Assembly (NCBI GenBank): GCA_013397695.1
Contig: VYZI01000040.1
Coordinates: 867,663-931,662 of the forward strand
Source of the DNA: Centropus unirufus
Taxonomy: Eukaryota; Chordata; Aves; Cuculiformes; Centropidae
DNA length: 64,000 nucleotides
Direction of reading: 5' to 3'
The position numbers were made by a program, and so were the translations under genes. Below are positions 61,891-64,000 of this stretch, piece by piece (the stretch's first letter is position 1; each line of letters begins with the position of its first letter). The notes beneath the pieces are model-generated. The model had not been told where the DNA came from, searched no databases, and worked only from the letters and a program-made list of their open reading frames with translations.

Positions 61891-62460
61891 GTGTCACAGG
61901 ACTTACTGTAAGTCCAGAGGATTTCTCCTTCTGCCTAAGCTGCTCATCTTCAACTGTCAACAGCTCACAGCATTTGGCGTAATCGCTGCCAGATCCTTAG
62001 CAGTGAAAATCTCCAGCAGCCTACACCCCTCTGCATGGCAGTGGATGCTCTGGGCTGGGCAGCTTCTGCATCCATCCCATTGCTGCTGGTTTTCATGTAC
62101 ATGTTTTAATAATCTTGCTCCCTCTCCTCCATATCTCACTAGTCGCCGGATACACGGAATGCCCCCAAAAGTGTGCTGGGCTGAATGCGTACCCCTGGCT
62201 CGCCTGGGATCCGGATTGTGGTTTACTGGGAGGAGGAATGGAAAGTCAGGAAGTAGAACTGTGCAGAGGATGTTTCTCTGCTGAGTTTGACTTCGATGCC
62301 CAAGGTGGACAGAGCATTCCATCCTTGCACTGACTCCTCCCATACACAATACCTTCATTTGCAGAGGGATCAGTCCCAATGGACACTGGAGTACATAGCA
62401 GTAGCATTTTCTCCTGCGTTGTAATAAAGCATTGCATTTAAATGGGCACATTTTACTTGG

Positions 62461-62620
62461 ATTGTAAAGAACTTTGTAAATTAAGTCTAATTAAACTTCC
62501 CATCAGCCCTTGGAGGTAAACAAAAAACATGAAAAAAACATTATATCCGTTTTAGAGGTAAATAATCTGAGGCACAAAGAACTAGAGACAAGAAGCTTGC
62601 CTGCCTAAAATTAGACACCT
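62461..62620 (-). repeat. MIR/CORE-SINE-like element remnant
   Basis: In order: AAAGAACTTTGTAAATTAAG, TCTAATTAAACTTCCCATCA, CTTGGAGGTAAAC, ATTATATCCGTTTTAGAGGT, AATCTGAGGCACAAAGAACT, AAGCTTGCCTGCC. This tracks the reversed consensus of ancient vertebrate SINEs (aaagcactttacaaa..ttaattaa.cctca...cctgtgaggtag....attatccccattttacagatg...aactgaggcacagag...gtgacttgccc) over about 150 bases. It is the best preserved of the SINE-like copies in the window. The exact family (MIR, LF-SINE or other) is not decided. Confidence 0.55.
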
Positions 62621-62621
62621 C

Positions 62622-64000
62622 AGTCCAAATGAATAGATTGTGAATCCTACTCATGTTAAAAGACAGCTATTCCCTTCCAACAATGTCAAGAAGACTGAAG
62701 ACTGTGAAGTCTTTGAACTATACTTCACAGCCATGCCTGGTAAAAGCTTAGGGGGAGATGGGGAATATTTAAACACTAAGTTCCCCAAATCAGGCCTGAG
62801 GAAAAATTTTTCAATGAGAATATTTTCAAGAGAAAATATGACCATTAATCAAATAAATTTTTTTGCCTTGTAAAAAAATCAGTCTTTAATAAAAAATTAT
62901 ATTCATCAGAAAAAAACTATTTGCTTTATTTGAAAAAGCGATTAGTAAAATTATCAAATGCTGCAAAAGTATTTCATGTGAAATTATGAGAGCAAAACAG
63001 CTATGAGGGTGCAATACAAAGTAGAACCCAGAGACGGCTTTCAGATGCCTTGGTTTTGGATAAGGATGAACCACAGGAAGGTTTCTCTGGTGGGGTACAG
63101 AAAGAGGGGCTAGTATTCTGCTGTGCCTTTCAAATGAAGTTTCATAAAATCCTTGCCTCATTTGTCTGCTCCCAAACTGTGAGAAGGGAGACTTGCTCAC
63201 CAGCGGAGAGCTAGCTGCATGTGGGATAGTCACGCCTCGGGGCAGGACCTGTGAGAGGTCTTAGAAGTCCTCTCCAAGTCCTAGAAAAAGGGATCTTCTA
63301 AAGAAGGCCAGGAGGGAAAAGTGCCAGTGCTGGTTTTGGCTGAGGGTTGACAGGCTGTTATGGAATAACCTTTCTCTCAGTAAGTCATAGCCCAGGGGGA
63401 TTGGCTTTTCACCCTTACAGATGCTGCTCGCTCTTTGGAAGTCAAGTAATGACTCCTACCAGGTCTTCAAACCACTGACTTGTAGAGGATTTTTAATTCA
63501 CTCGAATAACCTTAATTCAGTCAGGTTTTTTCCTGGGTACCAGGAACCAATGTATTCTCTTTATAGTAGAACTGACAGTAAAATGCATCACTGGAATGAA
63601 AAGTAGCCCTTCCCCCTGTTTTATTTCTGTTTCTAACTCCTGCTGTAAAATAAGCTTAGGTTTTATGCTGTGCTCACTTAACATATATGATTCACATTTA
63701 CTGACTCCGCATGTGAAACATGAAGTCTTTACAAGATGACATTTCCTCATCTAGTTTCATTAATTGACTTCATATGAGGCTGACATTCTTACAATTCAAA
63801 GTCATTGGTTTTCTCTACGTAAAACAATGGAACAAAAGGTCAAAACAATACAACATTGATTTAGATGCTACACAGGGACCATTTGCATGTAACTAGTTAC
63901 AGAGTTATGTATTAGATCTTCACTTCGGACTGGAATTTAAGATGAATATAGATTATAATTGTTGGCTGATTTCTTTCTTTGCCCTCTTGGCTGCAAATTT
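62622..64000. other. gene-free stretch to the right edge
   Basis: AT-rich sequence with frames up to 115 codons (62886-63233, minus), none recognisable. No repeat, RNA gene or promoter was seen. Confidence 0.6.

Larger units (their letters stand above)
45017..62455. other. gene-free stretch
   Basis: AT-rich DNA with a few GC-richer islands (47470-47830, 57395-57560, 61990-62330). Frames reach 164 codons (61957-62451, minus) but are mirrored by frames on the other strand and carry no domain. It contains small duplications (46834, 53324, 55993), a hairpin at 49161, a purine-rich possible LINE remnant at 51505-51770 and motif-dense blocks at 50710-50860 and 61740-61890. No RNA genes were recognised. 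Confidence 0.6.

Noticed and set aside
61874..62451. Overlapping frames of 136 codons (plus) and 164 codons (minus) in a GC-richer patch
   Set aside because: Both strands are open over the same bases, neither resembles a known family, and there are no splice sites or promoter to support a gene. An old pseudogene remains possible but unsupported.
1..64000. CRISPR arrays, bacterial operons, phage or insertion sequences
   Set aside because: The window has introns, CpG-island structure and vertebrate repeats. No regularly spaced direct repeats or prokaryotic gene organisation were seen.
1..64000. tRNA, rRNA or microRNA genes
   Set aside because: No A/B-box cloverleaf sequence or known rRNA core was recognised by eye. 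Short inverted repeats found are too small for a typical microRNA precursor.

Overview
The window looks like vertebrate nuclear DNA, most likely from a bird or another sauropsid. The evidence is one spliced vertebrate gene, an AT-rich non-coding remainder, few interspersed repeats, a degraded CR1-type LINE, and small remnants of other ancient repeats. I saw no primate- or rodent-type repeats. The species cannot be fixed from sequence alone.

Region 1 (1 to about 4.8 kb) holds the 5' half of KLF6 (Kruppel-like factor 6, a zinc-finger transcription factor) on the minus strand. Exon 1 (3774-3875, 34 codons) and exon 2 (342-915, 574 nt) join in frame to give residues 1-225 plus the first base of codon 226. 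This covers the N-terminal activation region and zinc finger 1. Zinc fingers 2 and 3 and the 3'UTR lie beyond the left edge. Intron 1 is 916-3773, and 1-341 is the 5' part of intron 2.

Region 2 (about 4.1-4.8 kb) is a CpG island with GC boxes, four CCAAT/ATTGG boxes, a MEF2-type A/T element and a strong TATA box. The TATA box points away from KLF6. With inverted CCAAT boxes 32-67 bp upstream, it looks like a promoter for a divergent plus-strand transcript, and an AATAAA signal at 5321 could end a short unspliced version. The KLF6 start site itself is less clear; a short upstream ORF lies in the probable 5' leader.

Region 3 (about 5.3-64 kb) is a gene desert. I found no convincing protein-coding exon: the open frames are short, lack recognisable domains, and often overlap others on both strands. 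It contains a degraded CR1 LINE (about 15.5-16.2 kb), an adjoining interspersed repeat, several MIR/CORE-SINE-like fragments, several weak copies of an unnamed repeat carrying a GTAACTC / GTCAATGG-type core, a long polypyrimidine tract (37.55-37.70 kb), small tandem duplications, perfect short inverted repeats, and stretches dense in homeodomain, octamer or AP-1-like motifs that could be distal enhancers. Such deserts often hold long-range regulatory elements for a neighbouring transcription-factor gene, but that role is inferred here.

No undescribed multi-gene system is visible. The most useful leads are the bidirectional KLF6 promoter, the upstream ORF and the candidate enhancers.
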